A stretch of 64,000 nt of DNA from Polytrichum commune (taxonomy: Eukaryota > Streptophyta > Polytrichopsida > Polytrichales > Polytrichaceae): assembly GCA_950295325.1 (NCBI GenBank), contig OX485807.1:5952501-6016500 (forward strand). The letters are read 5' to 3'. The translations under genes were made by a program, and so were the position numbers. Below, piece by piece: positions 47,928-59,545 of this stretch. Below the pieces are notes generated by a model. That model was not told where the DNA came from, made no database searches, and saw only the letters and a list, made by a program, of their open reading frames with translations. The first letter of the stretch is position 1, and every line of letters begins with the position of its first letter.

Positions 47928-50900
47928 TTATAATGATGTGGCAGTCTGGAGGACGGAGTTGGGAGACTCAGGTTGAGCTTGTTCAAGCTTCTCCTCAATG
48001 CTCGGACCACCTTGGCGAATGCCCACATAGAAGCTGGCGTACATATTCACACGGTCCATGTATTTCTCACTGGTAGTGATGCGCACAACTGCATTGCCGG
48101 GCATAGAGTTAGTATTTCTCAATATTAAGGCCCAAAGCAACGCTCAAATGCCTTATACTAGAGCTTGAGATTCCGTCACCATTGAAGTCTAGAATCTGTC
48201 ATTGGTGGAAAATGCTCGGACTCATGTCACTTTACACTAGAGCATGAGGGACCCCGGAAGTTGAAGTGGATGAGAACCATCCCACATGGCATGCAATGGA
48301 TATTGTTTCATGGTCTACAGATTATTCGTCAAGCCTATGTCAAAGAGATAATCAAAAAACTGGGAGACCGTCAAAATCTCCCTAACCTTGATTTATTATA
48401 AATTGCTGTGTGAAAGGACCCATATGAAAGGCATAGCAATAGCATTCTGTTAAAGACATCGGTTACGAATATTATTACACTACACTGCACTTCAAGTCTC
48501 CAGTACTGCCATGAATGACTTTCAAGGGCCCAGAGCCCTCACAAGTTCATGATCACAGCCCTTACCCATAGTGAAGGGTGGCCCTATGAATAATGCCCAA
48601 CTATGAGAACAAGGACGTCAATGTAATTCAGTTGTTCAAGGTCGCAGAAGCTTACCATCGAAGCCAGCCTCTTCAATACATTTGGCATATTTTGGGCTCC
48701 TTGAAGCACTGCGCCAGATCACACGGCCTCCAGGCTACACACCAAGACAAACACAAACTTCAGCACAAGCAACGTCCGTTTCATCATGCAGACCTCTTCA
48801 TCAAATACCTGAGATGTATATCAGAGGAGGATTCCAAGTGCAAGAGAGCATGTATCATACCTTCACTTGATCCTTCAATGCAGCGCATAGTGTGTCAATG
48901 TCAGGCTGCTCCAGCCAGTCGACATGGTCCATAAGAATAACCTGCATGGGGTCCAAGTGTAAGAGATCAGTAGATGAAGACCTCACTTGGAAAATGCATA
49001 TTTTCTTGAATCCTTATGCATTCTTATTATACTATCTCTTGCATCGTAAAGAATGGGATTTGTAAACTTCATAGCTGAAGCAGATCAAATTACATCCGAT
49101 TGCAAAAGGTCGCAAGCTCTGGCAGTACATACCTTCGTATACATACGCTTCCTGAGCTCCTCTACAAAAGCAGTAGTTCGGATAAGTAGGCGCTCTTCCG
49201 TTGCAAGGTCAATCTATAACCAATCACAGGAGGAAATATCAGCTTAGTCTCTGAAAGAAATCTTCATGCAACAGCAACCTGCATTACATAACAGTGATGC
49301 GATACATATATCTGAAATTGCTTAAGCTCCATTAATTTTAACTTGTGTTGCATCATTGGGACAAGCGGAAATATTGATGATTAAGAAGGATGTACCTTTA
49401 ATGTCTTGAAGGCAGTCTCTTCGAGGAACCGTGGGCAGCAATGTTTTGAAAACTTTCCAGTCAGGCAGCACCGGTAGAAGTAGTTGCTGCAACGAATATT
49501 GCAAATTTAGCAACTTATCTTCATCAATACAATATTCAGTATAAACCCAATGCTATTCAGACATTGAGGATCAGAGAATGGAACTGTAAAATCACCTGTC
49601 ACGAAGATGGGAGTATTCCGCTGTGGAGTTCAAGCATCGGACGACATAACTGTAGAGGGGGACAACATCAATTTTAATGTCAGAAACCATAATTTAAGGA
49701 GGGCACCCACATATTGTGGTAGGTGTACACTAAAAAGCACCAAACTAATGATGGAGCTAAACGCTTCTAAACAGATAAATTATTTTTACATCATGCAACT
49801 AAAACTCACTTGTATATGTCATCCTCCTTGCGGATAAGGCTCAATTGGCCCTTGCAGACACCGGCACAGAACCACAGAACAATTGGGTTCGTCACAAAAA
49901 ATGCTGAGATTCTTGTGAGGATGTTTGCTTGCAGAAGCCATTTACCAACAGATGCAAACCTGCAGGATGAAGGTAAGGAAATTAGTTGGAAATCACCAAG
50001 ATTACACGAGAGCATTGGGACAACGGAAAATCCACCAACAATTCAAACAAAGTGTCATTGACTACTGCAGATTGGTGAAATGTCCTTACCAGAGCTCTTT
50101 CTGCTTTTCCAAAGTAGGCGCATTCACAAGGCTATCAATCCAGTGTTGCTGCAACCCCAGAAAATGTCATCAAAACTTTGCAGCCAATACTGAAGACGTA
50201 CCCAGTTTACAGCAGCAGATTGAATGTAAACAAAGATAAGATGCGTTACACTCACCTGTCTAGTAATACGCGCAAGAAGTCGGACAGCACGAATCAGCCT
50301 TCCCATACCACCTGTGGCAAATAAAATGTACCTTGATTAGTATTTTGCAGCACTTTAATTTTAAATAAAAACCTCTAGCCATGTGTAGTATGCAAAAGTA
50401 GATGATAGGCAATTTTGAAAGTAACTAACCGTGATAGTACAACCCGTTCTTGAAGTAACGACGTTTCCTATTCCTGCATACACCAAAAGTGGAGTATTTT
50501 ATTAAGCCAAACATGTACACAAGTGATACGTTGTTTGATGTTTCAATGCATGATTAATGCCTATGGACATATATACTCACCAGAAGTTTGATGCCCCTTG
50601 GCTAAGGAAGGGTGCAAGTTCCATATTAAACAATTTCTCAAATCTAGGGTGAACTCCCTCTCCAAACATCAACCACACGTCCTCAAATGGCAACCTGTGA
50701 AGAAACAACCAGAAATTAGACTTGTCGTTACTTCAATAGGACACCTCCCCCAGTAATTCACTACCTAAGTCCCTCTCAAAACTCTCTAAACTAACAAATT
50801 GCAAGTGAAATAATCGTAGAAGAACAAAAAATTTATAGCCCGAGCTTACACTTCGAATTAAATGCTACAAGTTCAGCAACTAGTTAGAACCTCACCGGAC

Positions 50901-53900
50901 GATAGCAATCCTCTTCAGCTCCAATAAATAACTTTGTGCTGGATTGATGTCAACAGCAACAACTTGACCAGCTCCCTGAAAACAAATTGCCGCGTAGGTG
51001 TTTAGTCCCTCGTTCACAATCAATTCAGTGTAGTAAGAATTTATGCAGTAAGGAAGCAAACAACTTGTATTACCTGATAAATAAGATCCAATGCATTACA
51101 ACCCCCCGATGTTAAAGTCAGGACAGTATCATCCTTGTTGATGTCCAGCACTTTATCATCCTCACGAGGATCCTCCCAAGACAAAGAATACAAGAACGTT
51201 GGAGGGAAAGCAGGTGGCCGCTTTGCTTCAAACTCGTCTGAAGCTCTGGCAGGGAATCGAGCTAGATTTTTCTCTGTTTGAAGGGGCCATGACAGGATGT
51301 AAGAACTGGAAACATACAGTTTATCCAACGTATACAAATTCAAAATTTGTGAATTAAGGCACTTCGGATAAGTAGACTGGAGCTTACTTGTATAATCGCG
51401 GCGTTTGCCTATCCATTGAAAGTATGGAGCTTGGATGATAGGCACATACGGGATTTTCCCTCTAGAGTTGTACTCATACACTGCATTTCAATTATCACAT
51501 TCTCAGAAAGTCATGGCAAGTACACTGAAGTTCCTCTCCAGTCCTGAAACTCTTCAGTAAGCTCGCTAAGTACTTAAATCGAGAGTGATACGCAAGCTTA
51601 CAAACCACCATAAGAAATGAACGACTGTTTTATGAGTTTCCAAGTGAACTCGAGACATACAATATACAATCATGGACAAGTCTCAAGAGTGTTCACTCTC
51701 CAGGATAGTATTGAAGCTCGTTTTCTTTCGCAGAGTCTAGAAGATATACCTGGTTCCATCTTGTGCTCCAGGTACAGACGCCTCTCAGGCCCCAAGTCTG
51801 CAACACGAGCAACATTATTGTGAAATCGAGATTGAAAACCAGACGGTGCTCATCACAATTCAGACGCTCGGATGACAGACAGAAAAATAGACGCAAATGT
51901 AGAGTGTTGATGAGCGGACGCACCAATGCCGTCCACATCGAAGACACTGCGCCAGAACCAACGCTGTACGTACGAATGCTGGCGGTTGGGAAGATCATAC
52001 TTAGCCGAAGTGAAGAAGTCGGCTACTCCAATGATTCCGTCCTCGGCGAGGTTAGCTACAGCATTGTCAATGGCTGCCATAAAGTCTGGGATCACTGCAC
52101 ACGTACCCAAAAAATCACTCTTAGGTCCAAATTACTCCAAAAGCAACATAACAATTAATTACTTCACGAATAAACAAAGCTCTCTGCTGGAATTCAGTCT
52201 CTGATTGCTAATCCTTCGATCGAAGAACGACCAGCAGCTTAATACGTTTCTATCCTCAATGCCATCTACGGGCAACCTTGCCGAAATGCATTTCTCGGCA
52301 TTACAATTAATGCTCGATTATGCCTTTAACCGAAAAGTCTTCGGGACAATATACTACACATTTCCGCTCCACAGCCAACACACGATTATGTGCAATGACA
52401 ATGGAATACAGCTTCTTCCAGGCATTGGTTGAAAACTCTGGGTATGGACACGTGCGATTTGTGATACTCAATGCAAGCTGAAACTGCGATCACAGAGCAG
52501 AGACCCTATCGATGTCAACTTTAATAGGAGATTTGAGTCCTTGACACGTATGTTTGAGGAGCTGCAATGATTTCACGTCAATAAAATGCAGTCGTTGGGG
52601 AAGAGAAGTTCTCCATCTAATACATACAACAGGAACCTAAGACAACATTGTGGATTGAGCGAGCGACTTTATTTTTCTTACTTGTTAGAGAATAGGAGAA
52701 TGTAATGAGCGTTGCAGGCTCCTCAGGTGCAAAGGTGCAAGCATCGCCTTCCACAATCTCCACATTATACCACCCCCTCTTCTTGACTTTCTCGCGTGCG
52801 ACTTCACACAGAGCAGAGCAGATGTCGACGACGTAAATTTTGTCGAAGGCAGAAAGATCGATGTACTGGGACATCATGTCTACATTCTCAGCTGTTCCGC
52901 CTCCCATATCCACCCAGGTCATGCCCGAAGTGCCGCGTAGACGCGCGGCGCAGGAGGCCAATAGTGGCTGACGTCCGTGGAGAAAATTCGCCCGGAATCG
53001 ATCATCTGTAGCGCACAAACATAGTCATTAAATCAATTCGCATCAACTAGTCTTACTTTTGTGAGATGAAATCTTGCTAGAGCGGTTAGAGAGAGCTCTC
53101 TCTCTCCAAGAGCAATCTTCACAACGCCTGTCTTTCCAAGATCTTACACGACTTCCTCACATCAAAAGAAATGGAGATTTACATTCCACAAGATGTGCGC
53201 ACGTCTGTGTGACAAATGCAAAGGACTGGTGGGTTTCTTTGAAGAACGTGAAGAGCACTAAGCTCTAATGAAGCATGTGCGCTCAAATCAAAAGCAGAGC
53301 AGATTTGCATTCGTTAAGATAAGCGCATACATGTGTAACAAATGCAATAGCACTGCTGGACTTTTCAAAAGAACGGTAAAAGCACGACGCTTCAATGAAG
53401 GGTATCCAGCCTCCAACGTTGCAATCCTGGTGCTTCCCTCACGCGCATCACTAATGATGCAATGCGATGAGATCTGCGACTGACGATCTCACTTATAACT
53501 ACAAGTGACCAAAACCAAATTCCTCCACAAGCCTCCTAAGCCTTCCTGCTCTTCAATCAAAGCAAAAAGGGAAGCTCTGTGCTGCAGAATACAATCAATT
53601 CACAGGCAAGAAGAGGCACACTCGCTCGACGGCACAAATTACCGACTACTACAATCTGACGACCTTCCAATATATCGAAGCAATCCATACTCTACTCTCC
53701 GCCTCCGATCCAATCAAGATTCTGATCTCGGTTTTACTCTGCCTCATCCATCCCCTGTTCACAACATCCAAGCCACCAAACGACAACTCCTATTTATACT
53801 CCCAATCCTATTCCACGCGAATCCTTCAGAGATGAAACAGAGCACAAAATGACCGCGAGAAAAGCGAAATGCATTAGCGAAGCGCGCTATGCAAAGGTTT

Positions 53901-54055
53901 CTTGGCTGCTACTACTCACATGCGTGGGCCTGAGGGCCATAGAAAAACTCAAGGCGCTCCTTGTGCGACTGGCCCTGCACTCCGCGCAGCCACATTGCCG
54001 TGAGGCATTGCAGGTCCTGCGACCATCCTTTCGCGATGTCCATCGGCCACACCAT
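47928..54055 (-). CDS. BTA1: Betaine-lipid (DGTS) synthase, BtaB-BtaA fusion, 18 exons
   Basis: Exons (minus): 54055-53920, 53005-52682, 52094-51924, 51797-51750, 51480-51388, 51273-51074, 50975-50896, 50694-50581, 50473-50430, 50311-50256, 50148-50090, 49959-49810, 49649-49596, 49486-49396, 49213-49133, 48941-48861, 48734-48656, 48088-47928. All junctions keep frame and give 673 residues, close to the algal enzyme. The N-terminal half is an S-adenosylmethionine methyltransferase (motif I WVDMGGGTAEN, about 76-86; GDACTF; FSYSLTMIPDF) that methylates the headgroup three times. The C-terminal half (FPPTFLYSLSWEDPREDDKV, then VLTLTSGGCNALDLIYQGAG near 308, then VDINPAQ) moves the aminocarboxypropyl group from AdoMet to diacylglycerol. 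This BtaB-then-BtaA order is that of the Chlamydomonas enzyme. Known family members act at the endoplasmic reticulum and rise under phosphate limitation. The exon 6 start (51273) is the least certain junction. Confidence 0.93.
48129..48584. mobile_element. MITE family A, copy 3, within BTA1 intron 17
   Basis: Order and words match the 26655 copy ('ccgtcaccattgaagt', 'tctgtcattggtggaaaatg', 'atggatattgtttcatggtc', 'aaaactgggagacc', 'gggtggcccta'), but divergence is the highest of the four. It fills most of the 567-nt intron 48089-48655 without touching its splice sites. Confidence 0.7.
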
Positions 54056-54262
54056 GGCGTCTGCGAACCGAACCGAACCGAAACTCCTCCTCCGCTCTCT
54101 CTTTCTCTCTCCCTCTCCCACTCGCTTTGTGCCTCTTTGTGTCTCTCTCTCCCGCTCGCTTTGTGAGGCTGAGTCGCAGAGAGCGCGACGCTGCTGATGC
54201 TTCTCCTCTGCCGAAGAAGCTCGGCTCTGCAAATGTGTCGCAACGCCGTGCTTTACTATCAA
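54056..54262 (-). promoter_or_regulatory. GA-rich 5' leader of BTA1
   Basis: Immediately upstream of the chosen ATG (54055), the sense strand is dominated by GAGAGAGCGAG-type purine tracts (54090-54165 on the minus strand). These tracts create long arginine/glutamate open frames that are unlikely to be coding. GA-rich leaders are common just downstream of plant transcription starts. The chosen ATG is supported because the frame upstream of it is low-complexity while the sequence after it matches the enzyme family (WPMDIAKGW, then LEFFYGPQA). Confidence 0.6.
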
Positions 54263-55461
54263 GCTGCGATGGCGGGCCCTCCCCTCCTCCCTCTCGAGGA
54301 ATCTCTACCCTGCCAATCTTATGCCCTCCGTTTCCCCGTAATCTACTTAATCACCTCGCTAATTAACCCTCTCTTAATCTTAACTCACTCGCAAGAAGTT
54401 CTGCAGACCTTTCTACATCTTCCTCATTTAATCACCTCGCTAATTTAACGCAACTCACTCTCGCTCGCAAAGACTTCTACAGCGTGACTTTCGACTCCTT
54501 CCGCCTCTCCGTTCCGTTTCCTTTCCTCCTTGATCTGGGTTTAATAACCTCGCTAACTCGCAAATTCACTCGCAAAAGTTTTGCAATGATTTCTACTTCT
54601 TCTTTCCACCTCCCAAGTTAACCTCAGGTTAGTCAGTCCTCCTCCAGATTTTTTCCTCGGCAGATCAGCATCACCACCATGCCTCAGCTTTCTTCCTCCC
54701 TGCAACGACAGAAAACTCTTCAAGATCCTCTCCAATTTGTCCAGTGTTAGAAAACAAACCATTAAAGGACTCTTCACATCCTTTTACAAACTACTATGCA
54801 AATGTAATCCTTTGCATAATCACAACATTAGGTTTATTGCTAAGCTCTATTTACCTCCCACTTACCCTATTGCAGAAGAAGAAAACAGCCAAGGGTCGGC
54901 AGTAAATATGTTGTGATTTTCAAAAAAACGACAACACAAGTCTTTATGTTCATAAGATTGTTCAACTAATTTTTGTACGTTGGGTGTCAAATTCTATTTG
55001 GCATAATACTATGTTTATTCTCATAGCAGAGCATTACAATGGCATATTCATGCTAATAGACTTGGGTAAAATAGTGTACTGATATTATTAGAATGGAATG
55101 ACTAATAACAGTTAAATATTGTTATGTTGTTACTACAAGTTGCTTCCCATGGAACACAACGACTCTTTTACTTAGAAAAGGTAAGGGAGTGTGAACCTTC
55201 ATAGTGTGTATGTTCAATAGACTTCTTTGCAACTTTTAGCTATTTTGTATGGCCATTTGTAAACATACCATGCTCCAAGTACTAAGTTCAACACTTTTGT
55301 GTCAAAATAAGTAATTCATACAATAAAAGTTATACTTTTATATTTTCTTTGCTTTTTGGAAAAGGAAAAGTAAAAATGTGAACTTTTTTTTTAGTTTATT
55401 CATTCACAAAGAGATAGATAAATATAATTAGAAGCACTACTGGCATATACATTACAGGCAA
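54263..55461. other. BTA1 promoter-side region and AT-rich intergenic DNA
   Basis: 54263-54800 is C/T-rich on the plus strand with repeated 'tcacctcgctaatt' words (54353, 54431, 54547), a local tandem-like repetition. Beyond 54800 it is AT-rich and featureless. Specific promoter elements cannot be assigned. Confidence 0.4.
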
Positions 55462-55938
55462 TCATTGTGCGTTGGTGATAAAAATATGAAATCCTATCAT
55501 TGTGATAGATTTACAAATGTTCAAATGATATGGGACAATCGCCCATGACTCGTATGCTTGAAGTGAAGTCATTTTGTTTCTTGGACATAAGTTTATGCCT
55601 AAATTTATAGAGGGTTTATATATGTACAAAAGTGACATGAACATTGAGAAATCAAAGTTGAAGCTTGGCCCAACGATGTATATTTCCAACATGACATGGA
55701 AGTAGATATCTCTCAAACCCTCGTGTAAAGCCACCTCCTCTTGAAATGGGGAAGAGGTAAGAAACTTTTTTAAGTAGTAGAAACCAAGGTGGATGTGCAT
55801 GATTATGAGAGGGTCTACGAGCTTAGTTTTTGGAAATATGTAGGTAGATGGCCTACCTATTGGACTTTGTGTTGTTAATGTTCGAAGAACACCCAACATG
55901 CCACTAGTGTGTGAAGTGGAAACCGACGATGAACACAT
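55462..55938 (-). CDS. Hypothetical ORF, 158 codons, low confidence
   Basis: An uninterrupted minus-strand frame from ATG 55938 to 55462 encodes a hydrophobic, aromatic-rich protein (for example LIIMHIHLGFYYLKKFLTSS near residue 45 and MSLLYIYKPSINL near 105). It has no motif I recognise. It stands out by length in AT-rich sequence where stops are frequent, but an inverted fragment of the CACTA-like family (about 55960-56220) starts directly beside it, so it may be part of a transposon. No splice sites or neighbours support it as a gene. Confidence 0.2.
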   Translation of the reverse strand: MCSSSVSTSHTSGMLGVLRTLTTQSPIGRPSTYIFPKTKLVDPLIIMHIHLGFYYLKKFLTSSPFQEEVALHEGLRDIYFHVMLEIYIVGPSFNFDFSMFMSLLYIYKPSINLGINLCPRNKMTSLQAYESWAIVPYHLNICKSITMIGFHIFITNAQ

Positions 55939-55954
55939 AAGTGTTACCGACTTG

Positions 55955-56225
55955 TTGGATCTTGAGCCAATAATGACAAAGCTATTTTAAAATATCTTCC
56001 CTTTGCACACTAAAACGCAAGTCTATCATCTAACCTATCTCAACGTGCTACTCTAATTATCCTATTGTAGATATTTCCACTTGAAGAAGTTACTTGTGTT
56101 GACGAATGGAATTATATTGGCAATTAGCGGGCATGACACTTTGAAACCTCTAGGCATCTAGTTTAGGCTCTTCACAAATAGTGTGTGTGACACTAAATAC
56201 TATAAACAAGGTATTATGCTCTCTT
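55955..56225 (-). repeat. Inverted fragment of the 42166-42714 CACTA-like family
   Basis: Reverse-strand words 'tttatagtatttagtgtcac', 'ttgtgaagagcctaaactag' and 'attgccaatataattcc' match the left half of the 42166 element. The other end is missing. Confidence 0.55.
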
Positions 56226-56284
56226 CAAATCTCCAACAATTGAGTTGAACACGATCTGATCCATGCATACCACTTAAAGACCTA

Positions 56285-56545
56285 CGCCTATCGGTGAGAG
56301 GGAATTATTGAATACGAATGTACCTCTCATCTTCCCACGATAAAAACTTGACTTCTCTAGATTTGTTTCCTATTCATCTCAAATGACCTCGAGTACGCTA
56401 ATTAGGGGTCTTTGAAGATAATTATGGTGTCAAATCAAAAAAAAAACTTTGTGTTACATACTAGTTTCAAGGCTTTTACGTTGGATGAATGAGAGGTATG
56501 CTCGTATACAACAATTCCCTCTCTCTTTGACCTATCACGGGGGCA
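56285..56545. mobile_element. MITE with GAGAGGGAATT ends, about 260 bp
   Basis: The left part (gagagggaattattgaatac then gaatgtacctctcat) is inverted at the right (atgagaggtatgctcgtata then caacaattccctctctc), giving imperfect arms of about 45 bp. Inside is a poly-A tract. It is related to 37527-37705. Confidence 0.6.
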
Positions 56546-56659
56546 ATGTCATAAGTTATCTCCTCATCCTAAATTACTTTCACATTGTGGAAATTGGCAC
56601 GTGTTATTCTTTGAAAATATAACCATAGGACATTGGGAGGTCAGCGTGAATATACGTCT

Positions 56660-57102
56660 TCACAAGCACTCTTATTGATGGAAAAGGCGAAGCTGGTCCA
56701 AGTTCTCTTCACACTATGCTTGAGGGACCAATGGAGTAAGTGAATGCAAGATGGATGTAAAGTCTACATGGATTCCAACATGACATCAAACGTGTTTCAT
56801 GGTCACTTGGATAATTCTCAAAAACCACCTCTTGGAGGTAGGCCTAACACAGAACCAGGAGACCATGACACTCCGAACGCTCACAACCGTTGAATTATTC
56901 TATTATATCATGTGTAAGGACCCTCACAAATAGGCATTCATTGAAATAGCAATTGGTTGAGGGACCGGCCACATATGCCTTCACACTACACTTGAGGGTC
57001 CGTGACTACCCTACAAAGTTTTGGAGGTGTGTTGGGACGGCCTTCGGACACGTTCTTTTGGGCTCTCACAATTTGATGGTCACAGCTCTTGGCTCGTGGC
57101 CC
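56660..57102. mobile_element. MITE family A, copy 4
   Basis: The body is well preserved (ggtccaagttctcttcacac, tggatgtaaagtctacatgg, cacctcttggaggtaggcct, tggtcacagctcttggctcg), but the left TIR is eroded. The right end reads ggctcgtggcccc. Confidence 0.7.
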
Positions 57103-57432
57103 CTTACTCCGAAGCGAGTAAAAAGCGGTGCCTATGAAGAAAAAGTTTCAAAAGGAAAGAAAAGGAACAGGGGAATATCCCAGGGTGCTAGATGGCATCA
57201 TGCCAGGGGGAATCCAAGCATATGCTGCCCCTGCTGCGGCGGTGCTCTTATTATTGCTCCATAGGTACAGCCCCCTCCCCATTTCTCACCCTCTCCCGGG
57301 AAATTAGGGAGGCTGCAATTACTCTACCCTATTCATTCGTAACTTCATCAATCCCGATCACGACCGGAGAGAAAGGGGATTATCGTATACAACCAACATA
57401 CTCTAAGGTATGCGTATGTTATTCAGATCCTT
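57103..57432. other. GC-richer unassigned segment (left of MULE-type MITE)
   Basis: Together with 57679-57800 this was one continuous sequence before the insertion at 57433. It has balanced composition and open frames (57192-57524 plus; 57557-57796 minus), each crossing the insertion. I do not recognise it. A captured gene fragment or organelle-derived insertion is possible. Confidence 0.35.
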
Positions 57433-57678
57433 GGCTGGGGATTCGTGGCACTCAAGTAAAATCATCCATCCAAGATATCGTGGATGAAGTGGCTCCAATA
57501 AAAAAAGCCCCCCTATGGGGTTGAGGGCCGATTCATTCGAATGTGACGTCACTAGACTAATTCGGGGCCTTTGACTCTATTTCCGGAATCAATTTGCCCA
57601 AAAATAGCCATTTAGATGATTCCTGTGTTTTTTTCATCCGCACGGATGATTTTACTTGAGTGCCACGAATCCCCGGCC
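57433..57678. mobile_element. Mutator-like MITE, 246 bp, exact 9-bp target duplication
   Basis: The element begins GGCTGGGGATTCGTGGCACT and ends in the inverse AGTGCCACGAATCCCCGGCC. Inversion extends about 35 bp, through caagtaaaatcatcc. The 9-bp direct repeat CAGATCCTT flanks both sides exactly (57424-57432 and 57679-57687). A 9-bp duplication with long TIRs is the mark of the Mutator superfamily. It has no coding capacity. Confidence 0.92.
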
Positions 57679-57789
57679 CAGATCCTTTTCTTTCTACATC
57701 CTCTTCTCGTAGAACATGAAACACACAATCAGTGCAAGATGATTTGCGGATCCAAATCATAACCGATCCATTTGTCTCATAAGTTTCAT

Positions 57790-58015
57790 AATTCATACGA
57801 ACATCTTATTCATTGTCAAAGTGAAAATTAGTGTGTTTGTTAATATACAGTCATATACCCCCCCCCCTTGATCAAGTTGATTGCTTGAACCTAGGATGGT
57901 TATCATATTTTGAGCACTTACTAGTCATATCTCTTTCAAACACATGTTACATTGAGCAATGCTAGTTCTTAGACCCATACTTAACCACATACCACTCAAA
58001 ACATAGGAATTCAAG
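57790..58015 (+). repeat. Dispersed family C, copy
   Basis: Landmarks 'gttgattgcttgaacctagg', 'catattttgagcacttacta', 'atctctttcaaacacatgtt' and 'ttaaccacataccactcaaa' are present, with an internal C-run at 57848-57857. Confidence 0.7.
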
Positions 58016-59257
58016 TTGTTGTTGTGTTCAATTTAGGCACATCTACTTTACCTTAGGTGATATTGTCCAATTTAGTTCTTAGTAAGGCAGCCAATCCATT
58101 CCCGGCCACCACCCCATTTTCGTGGCTTAGACCAACCTATTTCCGTGCAACACAATATCAATCTCCGATCAATGTTGACATGTCATGGTTGAAATCCATA
58201 TTTAAGTTGGCTAGGTTGACATTGAGGTTTAGATTGCAAGCATATTTAGGTGCCACGATTATCAATCACGGCTTGAATCAAGCGTTCTCGGTTTTGTAAC
58301 CGGTCAGTGATTGGAAATAGGGTAGCATGTACCCCAAGTATAGGTCAGCAATAATATCCACTCAGAAAAACTCATGGTGATTTGGTCATTGCGAAAGAAT
58401 ATTATTTAAAAAAAAACATAAATTGCTTCTAATTTCAATTTCTCTGCATGGGAGTTTTTTTAAATCCCTTGTCATACTTGAATTGCAAATATACTAAATT
58501 GCTTATTTGGTCAAGAATAGGTCGAGCTACCTTCGAGTGTATATGTGCAACGGGTTTTTCCCCCCCTAATTATATTATCCAGTTGAGTAAGGGTCTTCCA
58601 CATCATCCAACAGACACTGTAACATAGAGTGTGACAATGTGCAAAATACCGTGATTATACTTCTAGGATTTTGTGTCCCACCCAGCTGAAGACATGTGCT
58701 AACTAATGTTATGCCAACATGGGACCCCCTATAAAATTCCTTAGACCTAACTTATGACGATATGAGGAAAGGGCCCCTCCTCGTGAAAAGGGAAAGTGCA
58801 AGTTCAAAGGATCAAATGAATTGAGCAGGCATCACATGTCATATAAGTTAGTATTGCTATGTCGGTAACCTTCTTTGTTTTTTTGGCATCGCATTTGCCC
58901 CCACCCGGCCTCGTTTCCAAGCATTTCAATGGCACTTGTAATGTCCTAAGTAGCTACCCAAGGCCGGGGCATGTGTTCCGTGCCACACTAATATAAACAA
59001 ATAATCTTGCAAGGCAATCGTACCTATCAACCTTTCAACCTTTCTCCTAACCCCCCCCCCCCCCCAATAGCTTGGTGTTGGAATTACTATGAGCTGCTTT
59101 GGCTCGTCCCGTCGACGTTTCAATAAGTCCACATGCGCTTTCCCAACACTTGATTGAAGTAGACCTCATACAAGTGGATAGAACACTTTCAATGCTTTCA
59201 CGTGCTTGTCTATAACTTGGTAGACATGCTTCATTTTAACACAACAATACTAATGAT
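58016..59257. other. Unassigned intergenic DNA
   Basis: Short frames only (for example 58057-58299). A long C-run lies at about 59049-59064. No recognisable element ends were found. Confidence 0.4.
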
Positions 59258-59545
59258 ATGTATCTATATTTGAGTGGTTTGTGGTTAGTCGTGGGTTTTA
59301 AAAACAAACAACAAAAAGACATGTAAGCTAAAAGAGTTTTGCTTATGTGTTCAAAATATGCTAATCATTCTAGGCTCAATAGTTAACATGATCTTCTTCT
59401 TCTTCTTCTTCTTCTTCTTTTGGGGGGGGGGGGTCCTACATGATCACTTGATTAGGTTGAGAGTCTTTGCTTTGATAATGAATATTTTTTTTCATATGAG
59501 CTCTGAAAATGACGAGGGCAAATGGGTATGGGCACGATTTGGATT
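59258..59545 (-). repeat. Dispersed family C, inverted copy with simple-repeat insertion
   Basis: It reads as the inverse of 14002-14225 (gagtggtttgtggttagtcg, tgttcaaaatatgctaatca, catatgagctctgaaaatga). It is interrupted by a (TTC)n tract at 59392-59419 followed by 12 G at 59422-59433. Confidence 0.7.

Noticed and set aside
51041-51481. Single 146-codon minus frame as one exon
   Set aside because: It joins two BTA1 exons through an in-frame intron with a GTAAGC donor. The intervening 38 residues do not look like the enzyme, and the 3' tail after GT at 51073 is intronic.
53887-54262. Long arginine/glutamate/serine-rich minus-strand frames
   Set aside because: They are produced by the GA-rich BTA1 leader. 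Only the part from ATG 54055 matches the enzyme family.
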